The translations under genes were made by a program, and so were the position numbers. Shown one piece after another: positions 19,305-29,636 of a stretch of DNA of 40,238 nucleotides. Every line of letters begins with the position of its first letter. Positions within the stretch are counted from its first letter, which is position 1. A model generated the notes under the pieces. That model was not told where the DNA came from. It ran no database searches and saw nothing but the letters and a program-made list of their open reading frames with translations. The stretch covers positions 1 to 40,238 of the forward strand of contig JAQYWO010000045.1 in NCBI GenBank assembly GCA_029379215.1. The letters run 5' to 3'. The stretch is from Rhizonema sp. PD37. Its GTDB lineage: Bacteria; Cyanobacteriota; Cyanobacteriia; Cyanobacteriales; Nostocaceae.

Positions 19305-22300
19305 ATGACCAACAGCACCGTCGAATTCCTTCGTCACTTGAGCAACTTAAGTATTAACCTAGAGACTGATGGTGAACGCTTGCGCTGTCACGCACCTGAA
19401 GGTGTGTTAAATCCAATACTGCGACAGGAAATAGCTGGACGCAAAACAGAAATTATTCTTTTATTACAACAGGCAAAGCAAGTCAAAGCTTCTAATAATC
19501 ATTTGCCTATTCAACCCTTGGCAAGAGACGGCGAGCTGCCACTATCTTTTGCTCAACAGCAACTCTGGTTTTTGCAACAGTTGCTACCTGATAATCATCT
19601 GAGCAACATGCTACTGCTTTTACGGCTATGCGGGTCGTTAAATATACTTGCACTGGAAAAGAGCCTCAGTGAAATCACTCGCCGTCACGAGATCTTAAGA
19701 ACCATTTTTCCCACGGTAGACGGTAAACCTGTCCAGACTATTGTTCCCCCTTCGACTTTAACTCTGCCAGTCATAAACTGGCAAGAGTTGTCAGTTCAAA
19801 AGCAAATTGACCAGATTCGACAAATCGCAAGTGCTGAAGCTTCCAAGCCCTTCGATTTGGCTATTGGACCTTTAGTACAATTCACCCTAATTCAACTGGG
19901 TGGACAAGAGTTTATATTCATGTTGAAGATACATCATATCATCTACGATGGCTGGTCTTCTAACATCTTCGTCCGTGAGTTATCTCAACTCTATGAAGCT
20001 TTCACTCAAGGATTACCTTACCCACTAGCTAAACTACCTATCCAGTACGCTGACTTTGCGGTTTGGCAGAGACGGTGGTTGCAAGGAGATGTACTGCAAA
20101 CTAAACTGACTTACTGGCAACAAAAACTAGCAAATGCACCAGCTTTATTGTCGTTACCAACAGACCAACCCAGAACTGCTGTACAAACTTTCCAAGGCGC
20201 AACTCAAGAGTTTATACTCTCAAAAGAGCTAACTCTTCTACTCTTACAATTGAGTCAAAAAGAAAGTGTTACTTTGTTTATGACGCTGTTAGCAGCATTC
20301 CAAACATTGCTATGGCGCTATAGTGGGCAAGATGATATTTGTGTAGGTACACCGATCGCCAATCGCAACCGTGCAGAGACTGAAGGGCTAATTGGTTTTT
20401 TTGTCAATAGCCTTGTGTTACATACTTACTTGGGAGATAACCCGAGTTTTAGGCAGTTACTAATGCAGGTACGAGAAGTGTGCTTGGGAGCATATGCTCA
20501 TCAAGATTTGCCTTTTGAATTGTTGGTGGAGGCATTGCAGCCAGAACGGAATCTTAGCCATCATCCCATTTTCCAAGTGTGGTTTAATCTACTTAACTTG
20601 GGAGACAATCAATTAGAACTGTCTGGATTATCTGTAGAACCTATATCAATTCCCACTGAAGAAGCTTCTAAGTTTGACTTAAGTTTATATATTACAGAAC
20701 GAGAAGAAGGAATAAAACTGGAATTAATCTATAATACTGACCTATTTTCTTCGGAACGAATAATGGAAATGCTGCAACAATTCTATTATTTGCTAAGTCA
20801 AATTGTTGCTGCTCCGGATAGTGCGATCGCTTCCTATTCTCTTGTGACACCAGTTGCCCGCTCTATACTGCCAGATCCAAGAACAGTTTTGCCAGAATCA
20901 CAATACGAATTAGTGACAACAACGTTTACCTCTTGGGTAAACAGCACCCCAGAAAGATCCGCATTGTGTCAAGAATCTTGCACTTGGAGCTATGGGCAAT
21001 TAGGCAAAATAGCTCATGCTTTAGCACAGGTGATGTTGAGCCACGGAATCGAGCGGGGAGATGTCGTGGCCGTGTATGGAACACAAAGCTTGGGGCTGAT
21101 TGCTAGTGCGATCGCCGTCCTTTTAAGTGGGGGAGTGTTGCTGATGCTTGATCCCCAACTCAAGAGCGAACGCCAGAAGCTGATGCTCAAAGAAGCTAAA
21201 GCAAAATACATATTAGACATCGATACTCAGCACTTAGAAGACCAAAAGATCTGGCAGCCTTTAACTGTCATCTGTGTAAATTCAGACACAGGATTAGCCA
21301 TCAATTCTCTCAAGGAAAGCAGTCGTACAATACCCCTGCCCGAAATATCTGCTGATGATGCAGCCTATATTTTCTTTACTTCTGGTACTACTGGCGTTCC
21401 TAAAGGAGTTCTCGGGTGCCACAAAGGAATAGCGCATTTTATCAACTGGCAGCGTCAGACATTTGGAATTGGGCAAAATGACCGTATTGCCCAATTGACA
21501 GGACTTTCCTTTGATGTCGTCTTGAGAGATATCTTCTTACCTTTAACCAGTGGTGCAACCTTGTGTTTGCCCGTAGAAGGCGAGAATTTAGAACCAACAA
21601 AAATTCTGCGTTACTTAGAACGCGAGCAGATTTCTGTTCTTCACACAGTTCCTTGCTTGGCGCAATCATGGTTAGCTAATATACCTTCAAAAGTCTCTCT
21701 AAGTAATTTACGCTGGTTATTCTTGGCTGGAGAACCTCTTAAGCAAACACTTGTAAGACAGTGGCGGAATGCTTTCCCACAAGCAGGTGAAATTGTCAAT
21801 CTCTATGGTCCGACAGAGACAACTTTGGCAAAGTGTTATTACCAAGTACCTAGCGAGCCTACAGTTGGGGTACAGCCGGTGGGATGGCCACTTCCGGAAA
21901 CTCAAGCAATAGTTTTCAACCAAAATCACCAACTGTGTGGCATTGGTGAACTGGGCGAGATTGTTTTGCGGACACCATTCCACAGTTTGGGCTACATTAA
22001 CGCCCCAGAAGAAAAGCGTTCTCGATTTGTCAAAAACCCCTTTCAAAATGACGAGCAGGATTTACTCTACTATACAGGCGATCGCGGTCGCTATCGTCTT
22101 GATGGCTCTCTAGAAATTCTCGGTCGCCAAGATCATCAAGTCAAGATCCGTGGGATACGCATTGAGCTTGGGGAAATTGAGACAGTATTAGCACAACATC
22201 CATCTGTACATCAGACTGTAGTCATTGCCTGTGAAGATGCTTTTGGCGATCAACGCTTAGTGGCTTACGTGATCTTGAATCAGAACTCAGCACCCACCGT

Positions 22301-25300
22301 TAGTGAGATCCGACGCTTTCTCTCCACTAAGCTACCACAGTACATGGTACCTTTAAGTTTTGTATTCCTAGAAAGCTTGCCACTAACACCTAACGGCAAG
22401 ATAGACAGTCGTGCCCTGACGAACCCTGATTTAGCTCAGGAACTATCAGAAAAATATGTAGCTCCACGTAGCCCAATCGAAGAAATACTAGCACTAATTT
22501 GGGCTGATGTCCTAAAACTAGAACTTGTAGGCATACATGATAACTTCTTTGAACTTGGGGGACACTCGCTACTAGCAACCCAACTTATCTCCCGCATCCG
22601 CAACAACTTGAAAGTAGAACTACCATTGCGGAGCCTATTTGCAGCCGCCACAGTTGCCGAATTGGCAAAAGAGATTCAGTACTCTCAGCAACAAAACTCA
22701 AAACTTTCTGCACCACCCGTTTTACCAAGGGCAAAGAATGCACAACTACCACTGTCATTTGCCCAAACTCGGCTGTGGTTCTTAGACCAGTTAGAGCCAA
22801 ACAGTTCCTTCTACAATATTCCTGTGGCTTTGCGACTGCAAGGAACTCTCCAAGTCCCAGCTTTAGAACAAAGCTTAATTGAAATTATTGCTCGCCACGA
22901 AGTCTTACGCACCAACTTCATCATAGTTGCAGGACAACCAACTCAAATCATTCAAACGGCAACGACTTGGACAGTATCAGTAGTTGACTTGAAGCATCTG
23001 CCAACAACCGAGCAAGAAATCGTAACACAGCTATTAGCGCAACAACAAGCTATTCAACCTTTTGATCTAGCAAATCAAGCATTAGTCAGAGCAACATTAG
23101 TCGTGTTGTCCGAGACAGAACACAGATTGTTTGTGTGTATACATCACATTGTCAGTGATGCTTGGTCAATAGGTGTATTTGTGCAGGAATTGGCAGCCCT
23201 ATACAATGCTTATTCTCAAGATTTGCCTTCTCTACTAGACGCTACGCAAACACCTTTAACACCATTGCCGATTCAGTATGCAGATTTCGCCATCTGGCAA
23301 AGACATTGGTTGCAAGGGGAAGTACTGCAAACCCAATTGAGTTACTGGCAAAAACAACTGGCAAACACACCCGCGTTGTTAGCCCTGCCCACAGATCGAC
23401 CTCGAAGAGCAGTGCAAACATTCAACGGATCATCTCAACAGTTTGCACTCTCAGTTGAGCTAACTAATAAGCTGACACAGTTGAGTCAGCAACAAGGAGT
23501 CACGTTGTTTATGACGCTGTTGGCAGCGTTTGATACATTACTTTACCGCTACACAGGTATAGAGGACATTTTGGTGGGGACACCAATTGCAAATCGTAAT
23601 CGCAGTGAAATAGAAGGGTTAATTGGCTTTTTTGTCAACACTTTAGTTTTGCGTACTGATGTGTCAGGCAATCCCAGTTTCTCAGAATTACTAGTGCGAG
23701 TTCGGGAAATGGCACTCTTAGCCTATGCTCATCAGGACTTGCCGTTTGAAATGTTGGTAGAAGCATTGCAGCCAGAACGGAACCTAAGCCATACACCTCT
23801 GTTTCAGGTGATGTTTGTCTTACAAAATACTCCCATGTCTGAAGTAGAGCTTACTGGGTTAAGTGTCAGTCCATTGCTAGGAGAAAGGACAACTGCAAAA
23901 TTTGATTTAACTTTAGCAGTAGAAAACACATCGACCGGACTGGCGGGTGTATGGGAGTACAATACTGACTTGTTTGATAAACGCACTATCGAGCGGATGA
24001 TAGAGCATTTTGTGACATTGCTTGAGGGAATTGTTGCAAACCCACAGCAGCATCTAGCACAATTGCCTTTGTTGACGTCCGTTGAGCAACAGCAGTTATT
24101 GGTGGAGTGGAATCAAACTCAAACTGACTATCCCCAAGAAAAGTGTATCCACTCCTTGTTTGAGGCACAGGCGGAGCGTACTCCAGATGCGGTGGCACTG
24201 ATGTATGAAAATCAACAACTTACTTACCACCAGTTGAACAGTCGGGCTAATCAGTTGGCGTATTACTTGCGATCGGTGGGTGTGGGAGCCGATGTGCTGG
24301 TCGGCATTTGTGTGGAACGTTCAATAGAAATGGTGGTGGGACTACTTGCCATTCTCAAGGCGGGCGGGGCTTACGTACCTCTCGATCCAGAGTATCCCCA
24401 AGAACGTTTGACTTTCATGTTGGAAGATGCTCAAGTGAAAGTGCTGTTGACCCAAAAACAACTGCTTGACAGACTACCTGAACAGAAACTCCATCTTGTC
24501 TATTTGGATACTGACTTGCAGAAGTGTGCCCCAGTAAACGAAATTCTCCACGCCTGCGAGGTAAAGTCATCAAACCTTGCCTACGTACTCTATACCTCTG
24601 GCTCTACAGGTAGACCAAAGGCAGTAGCCATAGAGCATCGAAGTCCAGTTGCTTTAGTAAGTTGGGCACAATCCGTTTTTACACCCAATGAGCTTGCTGG
24701 TGTCTTAGCTTCTACCTCTATCTGTTTTGACCTCTCAGTTTTTGAGTTGTTTGTGACTCTAAGCTTGGGAGGAAAAATCATTTTAGCTAAAAATGCTTTA
24801 CATTTATCCAAGATGACTACTGCTAACCAAGTCACTCTAATTAATACAGTTCCTTCTGTGATCACTGAGTTAATTCGAGAGAATAATTTACCTGCGCAAG
24901 TATGCACAGTTAATTTAGCTGGAGAATCTCTCCGAAATCAACTTGTGCAGCAAATATATCAGCAGAGTACAATCCAGCGTGTCTTCAATCTCTATGGTCC
25001 TTCAGAAGACACCACTTACTCTACATTTGCCTTGATAAAAAAAGGGACGAGTGAATCACCGAGCATCGGTCGCCCAATCTCTAACACGCTTATCTACATC
25101 CTTGACCAATATTTACAGCCAGTCCCTGTAGGTATATCGGGAGAGTTGCACATCGGCGGTGCGGGATTAGCACGAGGTTACCTCAATCGACCAGAGTTAA
25201 ACAAAGAAAAATTCATCCCGAATCCCTTTAGTACCAACCCTGGTTCCCGCCTTTATAAAACTGGGGATAAAGCACGTTACTTAAGTGATGGTAATATTGA

Positions 25301-26756
25301 GTACTTAGGACGTATTGATAATCAAGTGAAAGTGCGGGGCTTCCGCATTGAGTTGGGAGAAATAGAAGCAGTACTCAGCCAATATGGCGATGTGCAGGCA
25401 TGTTGTGTGGTCGCTAAGGAAGACACGACGGGGGATAAACGCTTAGTCGCTTACGTGGTGCCGGATCAACAGCATACTCCCACAATCAGTCAGCTGCGTC
25501 AGTTCCTCTTCGATCAACTACCTGGGTATATGGTGCCCAATGCTTTTGTGATGCTGGAAACCCTGCCCCTCACCCCCAACGGTAAGGTAGACCACCGAGC
25601 ATTGAGAACACCTTCCCAGAGTAGTGATTCGGACACATTTGTTGCACCCCGCAACAATTTTGAAGTGGAATTAACGCAAATTTGGTCAAAGATTCTCAAG
25701 GTTGACAAGGTAGGAGTACAAGATAACTTTTTTGACCTTGGTGGTCATTCCCTTTTAGCTACTTATTTGATATCTCGAATAAAACAACAACTACTTAAAG
25801 ATATTCCTTTAGTCACCCTGTTCCAAAATCCAACTATTGAACAGTTAGCGACTATCCTACAACGAGATTCGGTTATTTCAAGTTGCTCTCCCTTGGTAGC
25901 AATTCAGCCAAACGGTTCTAACTTGCCTTTCTTCTGTCTTCCAGGAGCTGGTGGCTATCCTTTCTACTTGTATAACTTAGCCCGTTATCTAGGTTCAGAC
26001 CAACCGTTCTACAGTTTCCAAGCAAATGATTTGGATGGAGGATTGCAGCCAATCACCCGAGTTGAAGATATAGCTGCCCATTATATTCAAGCAATACAGA
26101 CTGTTCAGCCCCAAGGCCCGTATTTTTTAGGAGGACATTCTTTCGGAGGTAAAGTAGCTTTTGAAATGGCGCAACAGTTACTTCATCAGGGGTATGTGGT
26201 TGCTTTAGTTGCCATTCTTGATACTAAAGCACCGAGTTATCAGAAAAAGCACATAGGTGTTGGTTGGGATGATACTAAATGGCTGTTTGAGTTTGCCAAA
26301 GCACTAGAACTTGCATTTGCAAAGAATTTGGATATTTCTTACGAGACTCTCCAATGTTTAGCTCCAAAGGAGCAACTGAAATACGTTCTACAGCATTTTC
26401 AAATGGTTAATATCCTGCCTCCTGACGCTGAAACCACGCAGCTTAATCATTTAGTACAAGTTTTCAAAGCTAACCATCTCGTTGATTATGTGCCACCACA
26501 ACAGGTCTATCCAACCCGAATTGCTCTCTTGCGCTCCAGCGAGGCTTCTGTTGAGGACTCTGCTAGTGAGTTACCTTCTAAGATTTTACAGGATGTGGTC
26601 TGGGGCTGGGGCGAGTTTTCTGCCGAACCTGTCAATATCCATTTTGTCCCTGGCAACCATATTACGATGATGACTCAACCCCACGTTCAGGTTTTGGCCG
26701 AAGAGTTGAGAGCTTGCATTCAGGAGGCAAATAATTCCTTACAACCACTTACTTAA
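19305..26756 (+). CDS. NRPS: docking-C-A-PCP-C-A-PCP-thioesterase
   Basis: Final NRPS, 2483 residues, starting two bases after the previous stop. Residues 1-60 resemble a TubC N-terminal docking domain. C3 has HHIIYDG (210-216). A3 (about 525-1040) is divergent: FFTSGTTGVPKG at 690-701, and pocket residues read by eye as DVRHFALLA, for which I have no substrate. PCP3 Ser is S1088. C4 carries HHIVSDA (1280-1286), with Ala in place of the usual final Gly. A4 (about 1610-2110) reads DLFNNALTY, matching the Ala-type code known from microcystin synthetase McyA; Gly is also possible. PCP4 Ser is S2149. The type I thioesterase (about 2190-2478) has GGHSFGG with Ser2279, a candidate Asp2306 and His2452 in GNHITMM. 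It adds two residues and releases the product by hydrolysis or cyclisation; the sequence does not decide which. No epimerase domain is present. Confidence 0.95.
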   Translation: MTNSTVEFLRHLSNLSINLETDGERLRCHAPEGVLNPILRQEIAGRKTEIILLLQQAKQVKASNNHLPIQPLARDGELPLSFAQQQLWFLQQLLPDNHLSNMLLLLRLCGSLNILALEKSLSEITRRHEILRTIFPTVDGKPVQTIVPPSTLTLPVINWQELSVQKQIDQIRQIASAEASKPFDLAIGPLVQFTLIQLGGQEFIFMLKIHHIIYDGWSSNIFVRELSQLYEAFTQGLPYPLAKLPIQYADFAVWQRRWLQGDVLQTKLTYWQQKLANAPALLSLPTDQPRTAVQTFQGATQEFILSKELTLLLLQLSQKESVTLFMTLLAAFQTLLWRYSGQDDICVGTPIANRNRAETEGLIGFFVNSLVLHTYLGDNPSFRQLLMQVREVCLGAYAHQDLPFELLVEALQPERNLSHHPIFQVWFNLLNLGDNQLELSGLSVEPISIPTEEASKFDLSLYITEREEGIKLELIYNTDLFSSERIMEMLQQFYYLLSQIVAAPDSAIASYSLVTPVARSILPDPRTVLPESQYELVTTTFTSWVNSTPERSALCQESCTWSYGQLGKIAHALAQVMLSHGIERGDVVAVYGTQSLGLIASAIAVLLSGGVLLMLDPQLKSERQKLMLKEAKAKYILDIDTQHLEDQKIWQPLTVICVNSDTGLAINSLKESSRTIPLPEISADDAAYIFFTSGTTGVPKGVLGCHKGIAHFINWQRQTFGIGQNDRIAQLTGLSFDVVLRDIFLPLTSGATLCLPVEGENLEPTKILRYLEREQISVLHTVPCLAQSWLANIPSKVSLSNLRWLFLAGEPLKQTLVRQWRNAFPQAGEIVNLYGPTETTLAKCYYQVPSEPTVGVQPVGWPLPETQAIVFNQNHQLCGIGELGEIVLRTPFHSLGYINAPEEKRSRFVKNPFQNDEQDLLYYTGDRGRYRLDGSLEILGRQDHQVKIRGIRIELGEIETVLAQHPSVHQTVVIACEDAFGDQRLVAYVILNQNSAPTVSEIRRFLSTKLPQYMVPLSFVFLESLPLTPNGKIDSRALTNPDLAQELSEKYVAPRSPIEEILALIWADVLKLELVGIHDNFFELGGHSLLATQLISRIRNNLKVELPLRSLFAAATVAELAKEIQYSQQQNSKLSAPPVLPRAKNAQLPLSFAQTRLWFLDQLEPNSSFYNIPVALRLQGTLQVPALEQSLIEIIARHEVLRTNFIIVAGQPTQIIQTATTWTVSVVDLKHLPTTEQEIVTQLLAQQQAIQPFDLANQALVRATLVVLSETEHRLFVCIHHIVSDAWSIGVFVQELAALYNAYSQDLPSLLDATQTPLTPLPIQYADFAIWQRHWLQGEVLQTQLSYWQKQLANTPALLALPTDRPRRAVQTFNGSSQQFALSVELTNKLTQLSQQQGVTLFMTLLAAFDTLLYRYTGIEDILVGTPIANRNRSEIEGLIGFFVNTLVLRTDVSGNPSFSELLVRVREMALLAYAHQDLPFEMLVEALQPERNLSHTPLFQVMFVLQNTPMSEVELTGLSVSPLLGERTTAKFDLTLAVENTSTGLAGVWEYNTDLFDKRTIERMIEHFVTLLEGIVANPQQHLAQLPLLTSVEQQQLLVEWNQTQTDYPQEKCIHSLFEAQAERTPDAVALMYENQQLTYHQLNSRANQLAYYLRSVGVGADVLVGICVERSIEMVVGLLAILKAGGAYVPLDPEYPQERLTFMLEDAQVKVLLTQKQLLDRLPEQKLHLVYLDTDLQKCAPVNEILHACEVKSSNLAYVLYTSGSTGRPKAVAIEHRSPVALVSWAQSVFTPNELAGVLASTSICFDLSVFELFVTLSLGGKIILAKNALHLSKMTTANQVTLINTVPSVITELIRENNLPAQVCTVNLAGESLRNQLVQQIYQQSTIQRVFNLYGPSEDTTYSTFALIKKGTSESPSIGRPISNTLIYILDQYLQPVPVGISGELHIGGAGLARGYLNRPELNKEKFIPNPFSTNPGSRLYKTGDKARYLSDGNIEYLGRIDNQVKVRGFRIELGEIEAVLSQYGDVQACCVVAKEDTTGDKRLVAYVVPDQQHTPTISQLRQFLFDQLPGYMVPNAFVMLETLPLTPNGKVDHRALRTPSQSSDSDTFVAPRNNFEVELTQIWSKILKVDKVGVQDNFFDLGGHSLLATYLISRIKQQLLKDIPLVTLFQNPTIEQLATILQRDSVISSCSPLVAIQPNGSNLPFFCLPGAGGYPFYLYNLARYLGSDQPFYSFQANDLDGGLQPITRVEDIAAHYIQAIQTVQPQGPYFLGGHSFGGKVAFEMAQQLLHQGYVVALVAILDTKAPSYQKKHIGVGWDDTKWLFEFAKALELAFAKNLDISYETLQCLAPKEQLKYVLQHFQMVNILPPDAETTQLNHLVQVFKANHLVDYVPPQQVYPTRIALLRSSEASVEDSASELPSKILQDVVWGWGEFSAEPVNIHFVPGNHITMMTQPHVQVLAEELRACIQEANNSLQPLT

Positions 26757-26766
26757 GAAACTACAT

Positions 26767-28467
26767 ATGATTGTTTTAGGTATCAACTCGGTTTATCATG
26801 AATCAGCGGCATCTTGTGTTATTGATGGTCAAATCGTATCAGCAGTTGAAGAGGAAAGATTTAATCGCTATAAACATGGCAAAAACGCGTACATTGATAA
26901 TCCTCACATTCTCCCAATTCAATCCATTAATTTTTGTCTCAGAGATGCCAATTTAGATATTGAAGATATCGATTTAATTGCATTTTCTTTTGACCCTAAG
27001 CTTCGCGAGAAGAGTTTTGAAATTGACCCAATTAGTATTCCAGGAGATTGGGGGAGTAAAGAAGGGGAAAAAACATTTCTTTTAGGTTTGGAACAAGTCA
27101 AGCTTTCTTTAACCCAAGCTTTTGGTGATAAAGCAGCAGAAAAACTCGTCTGGGTTCCCCATCATTTAGCCCATGCAGCTTCCGCATTTTTCCCTTCTGG
27201 ATTAAAAGAAGCAGCAATTTTAGTCATTGATGGTATTGGCGAAAATGCCTCTTCGATTATGGCCTATGGTAATGAGAATAGGCTCGGTGTATTACATGAA
27301 ATCCAATATCCTCATTCTTTAGGTTTTTTGTGGGAAAAACTGGCTCAATTCCTCGGTTTTTCGGAATACGATGCTTGCAAAGTCATGGGACTAGCAGCTT
27401 ATGGGCAGAGCGAAACCATGCAAGCAGTATTTTCTCACTTTGCACGAATAACAGATAAAGACTTTACCTTAGAAAAAGAGGTTCTTCGCTTTCGCATTAG
27501 CGAATTTGAACTCTTAGAAGCACTACTAGGTAAAAGTAGAAAGAAAAATGAACCGATAGAACAGCATCACAAAGACATTGCAGCTTCTTTACAAGCATTT
27601 ACCGATCAAGCTGTGCTTCACTTAGTCGAAAACCTTTACCGCCTCTGTCCATCGAATAACTTTTGCTATTCGGGAGGAGTAGCGCTCAACTGCGTTACTA
27701 ACTGGTTAATTAAAGAAAAAGGACCATTCAAAAATATCTTTATTCCAACAGCTCCGCATGATGCCGGAACCGCCGTTGGTGCGGCTCTTTACGCTTATCA
27801 TACGCGATGCAATCAACAAAAAGTTCATACTGCACAACTCACCCCGCATACAGGACCGAAGTTTACTAGTGAGGAAATTCTGTTGGCAATTGAAGAGTCT
27901 GGTTTAACTTCCAGACGCTCAATAGATAGTGCGATCGAAGCGGCTGATATGGTAGCAGATGGTAAGGTCGTTGGCTGGTTCCAAGATCGTATGGAATTTG
28001 GTCCTCGTGCTCTCGGTAATCGTTCTTTGTTAGCCGATCCGCGCTACGCTACTACTCGGGAACTACTCAACCAGAAGGTAAAGCACCGAGAAGATTTCCG
28101 ACCTTTTGGCCCTAGCGTTTTAGCTGAAAAAGCCGAAAAATGGTTTGAAATTGGTCGCAAGAGTGAAAGTCTAAAGTATATGCTATTTACTTGTCCGGTA
28201 CGACCTGAAAAAATAGAAAAAATTCCTGCCGTCGTTCACGTCGATGGAACTGCAAGAGTACAATTAGTGGAAAAACAACTTAACCCCAGTTACTACCGAT
28301 TAATAAAAAGATTTGAACAGCGCACAGGGGTTCCTGTAATCCTTAATACATCGTTTAATGATAGTGAGCCTATAGTCTGCTCGCCTAGGGATGCCATTTC
28401 AACCTTTAAACGCACGGCAATTGATGCCTTGATCATGCAAGATTTTGTTATAGAACGTAAAAATTGA
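26767..28467 (+). CDS. NodU/CmcH-family O-carbamoyltransferase
   Basis: A 566-residue enzyme of the family that includes NodU, CmcH, TobZ and saxitoxin SxtI. It transfers a carbamoyl group from carbamoyl phosphate through a carbamoyl-adenylate to a hydroxyl. The N-terminal half has the family opening (GINSVYHESAASCVIDG), the metal-binding HHLAH (132-136) and SGGVALNC (302-309). The C-terminal YrdC-like domain begins near DRMEFGPRALGNRSLLADPR (407-426). Length is normal for the family. It begins ten bases after the NRPS stop, so it is almost certainly co-transcribed and acts as a tailoring enzyme. The acceptor hydroxyl is not evident: the synthase makes an amine rather than a hydroxyl at the beta position, so a Ser/Thr-like residue from A1 or A3, or a hydroxylated acyl chain, is needed. 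Confidence 0.92.
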   Translation: MIVLGINSVYHESAASCVIDGQIVSAVEEERFNRYKHGKNAYIDNPHILPIQSINFCLRDANLDIEDIDLIAFSFDPKLREKSFEIDPISIPGDWGSKEGEKTFLLGLEQVKLSLTQAFGDKAAEKLVWVPHHLAHAASAFFPSGLKEAAILVIDGIGENASSIMAYGNENRLGVLHEIQYPHSLGFLWEKLAQFLGFSEYDACKVMGLAAYGQSETMQAVFSHFARITDKDFTLEKEVLRFRISEFELLEALLGKSRKKNEPIEQHHKDIAASLQAFTDQAVLHLVENLYRLCPSNNFCYSGGVALNCVTNWLIKEKGPFKNIFIPTAPHDAGTAVGAALYAYHTRCNQQKVHTAQLTPHTGPKFTSEEILLAIEESGLTSRRSIDSAIEAADMVADGKVVGWFQDRMEFGPRALGNRSLLADPRYATTRELLNQKVKHREDFRPFGPSVLAEKAEKWFEIGRKSESLKYMLFTCPVRPEKIEKIPAVVHVDGTARVQLVEKQLNPSYYRLIKRFEQRTGVPVILNTSFNDSEPIVCSPRDAISTFKRTAIDALIMQDFVIERKN

Positions 28468-28480
28468 AATAAGTACTACG

Positions 28481-29332
28481 ATGATAAACGAATTAACCAG
28501 AGCAAATTTTTGTAATCAACGCATTAGTATCATTTCTTCAAAGCTCACAGGAGAATATACAGTTGCTACCGACCAAGTTAGCTACCAACAGCCAGATCAA
28601 GTCTTTCCTTTACATCCTGAGCAGCAGTTTTTTCTCGATGAAATTATAGAGGAAAAGATTACTGATGCAAGGGTGCTGGAAATCGGTCTTGGATCGGGCG
28701 TGTTGTCTATTGGTGCACTTAGAGCAGAAGCAATTTATGTCACTGCTCTTGAAATCAATCCCCGCGCGAAGAACTTTGCTGGCTTCAACATTCTCACTAA
28801 CGGTCTAGAAGGCAAGATCGAAATTAGGGATGGTGATGTGAGCGACATCTGGAAACCAGTACGTGGCGATCGCTTTGATTATATAATCTCTAATCCGCCT
28901 TTCGAGCCGACACCACAGGGAATGACCCACTATCTGCATTCTGCTGCTGGCATCTGGGGACTTGATTTTGTAGAAGCTATACTCAAAGAACTTGATGATC
29001 ATTTGACAGCAGCAGGTCATGGGCAGATTGTTACCTTTGCTCCAGGAAATGCCCAAGAACCATTCATGCTGATAGATATGGCTCAGAAGTACTTAAAGGG
29101 GGAAACAAAAATCAAGGTGAATCCGATTTCAATCAAATTTAGTGAGTTTGTAGACAGATATGTTGAAAACGGACAGGCGACTGAAGAACAAGTAGAAAAA
29201 ATCAAAAAAATGGCACAAGATAATGATGTTTCCCACTTATATCTTTGCGTACTTCATTACAGTCAGGGTGAGCGATCGCTTACTGTTACAGATACGATTC
29301 TAGCGTACGAAGCTTGGCTAAATCCTTTGTGA
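28481..29332 (+). CDS. SAM-dependent methyltransferase with NPPF motif
   Basis: A 283-residue class I methyltransferase. Motif I is VLEIGLGSG (65-73), with an acidic strand end (ALEINP), and motif IV is SNPPFEP around N138-F141. NPPF/Y motifs mark the HemK/PrmC, RlmG and adenine-N6 group, which mostly methylate exocyclic amino or amide nitrogens. The protein lacks an obvious RNA- or release-factor-binding extension. It begins 13 bases after the carbamoyltransferase stop, on the same strand, so a tailoring role on the lipopeptide is likely, possibly N-methylation of an amide or of the new carbamate. That target is inference from motif plus neighbourhood. A housekeeping PrmC-like role is less likely because of the setting. 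Confidence 0.8.
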   Translation: MINELTRANFCNQRISIISSKLTGEYTVATDQVSYQQPDQVFPLHPEQQFFLDEIIEEKITDARVLEIGLGSGVLSIGALRAEAIYVTALEINPRAKNFAGFNILTNGLEGKIEIRDGDVSDIWKPVRGDRFDYIISNPPFEPTPQGMTHYLHSAAGIWGLDFVEAILKELDDHLTAAGHGQIVTFAPGNAQEPFMLIDMAQKYLKGETKIKVNPISIKFSEFVDRYVENGQATEEQVEKIKKMAQDNDVSHLYLCVLHYSQGERSLTVTDTILAYEAWLNPL

Positions 29333-29636
29333 AAATGAGAATATGCCTTATATGAATTGTCTTCCGTTGGATAATTTGTCCGGAGCGGAAAGCATAACTT
29401 GGTTCTTGGCAACTTTTGATGAGCTTTGGTTGAGGCAAGGCAGCTATGCAGAGGGCAGAAGTGAAAGGAAGGAAAATGTCCGAAGTCATTGCTAAACAAG
29501 GGTTACAAGCCTTCTGCCTTCTACCTCCTGCTCTCTGCCTTAAAACGGGTTTCCGTGTTGATCACCAAAATTGGACAAGAACCTATATATTAAGACTAGA
29601 TTTGGTTACAAAAGATTTCAGGTTTATTTTCAGAAT
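29333..29636. other. Gap between methyltransferase and exporter, mostly MITE
   Basis: About 300 bases separate the otherwise tight operon from the exporter gene. Most of it (29402-29582) is the first copy of a MITE that recurs downstream of the exporter. The remaining flanks show no gene and no clear terminator hairpin, so read-through into the exporter is possible. Confidence 0.7.
29402..29582. mobile_element. MITE copy 1 (GTTCTTG family), upstream of exporter
   Basis: This 181-bp element starts GTTCTTGGCAACTTTT and ends AAAATTGGACAAGAAC, an imperfect terminal inverted repeat. It is closely similar along its length to the element at 31995-32160 and in the same orientation; both carry purine-rich GGCAGAGGGCAGA-type interiors. 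I see no clear target duplication at this copy, so it may be older or its flanks altered. Confidence 0.75.

Noticed and set aside
5398..26756. Epimerase or reductive-loop domains in the megasynthases
   Set aside because: Looked for KR, DH, ER and E motifs between the assigned domains and found none; inter-domain segments are too short or low-complexity.
29571..29636. Upstream TTG start for the exporter
   Set aside because: It lies inside the MITE end and adds residues unlike the family; ATG 29637 is better.
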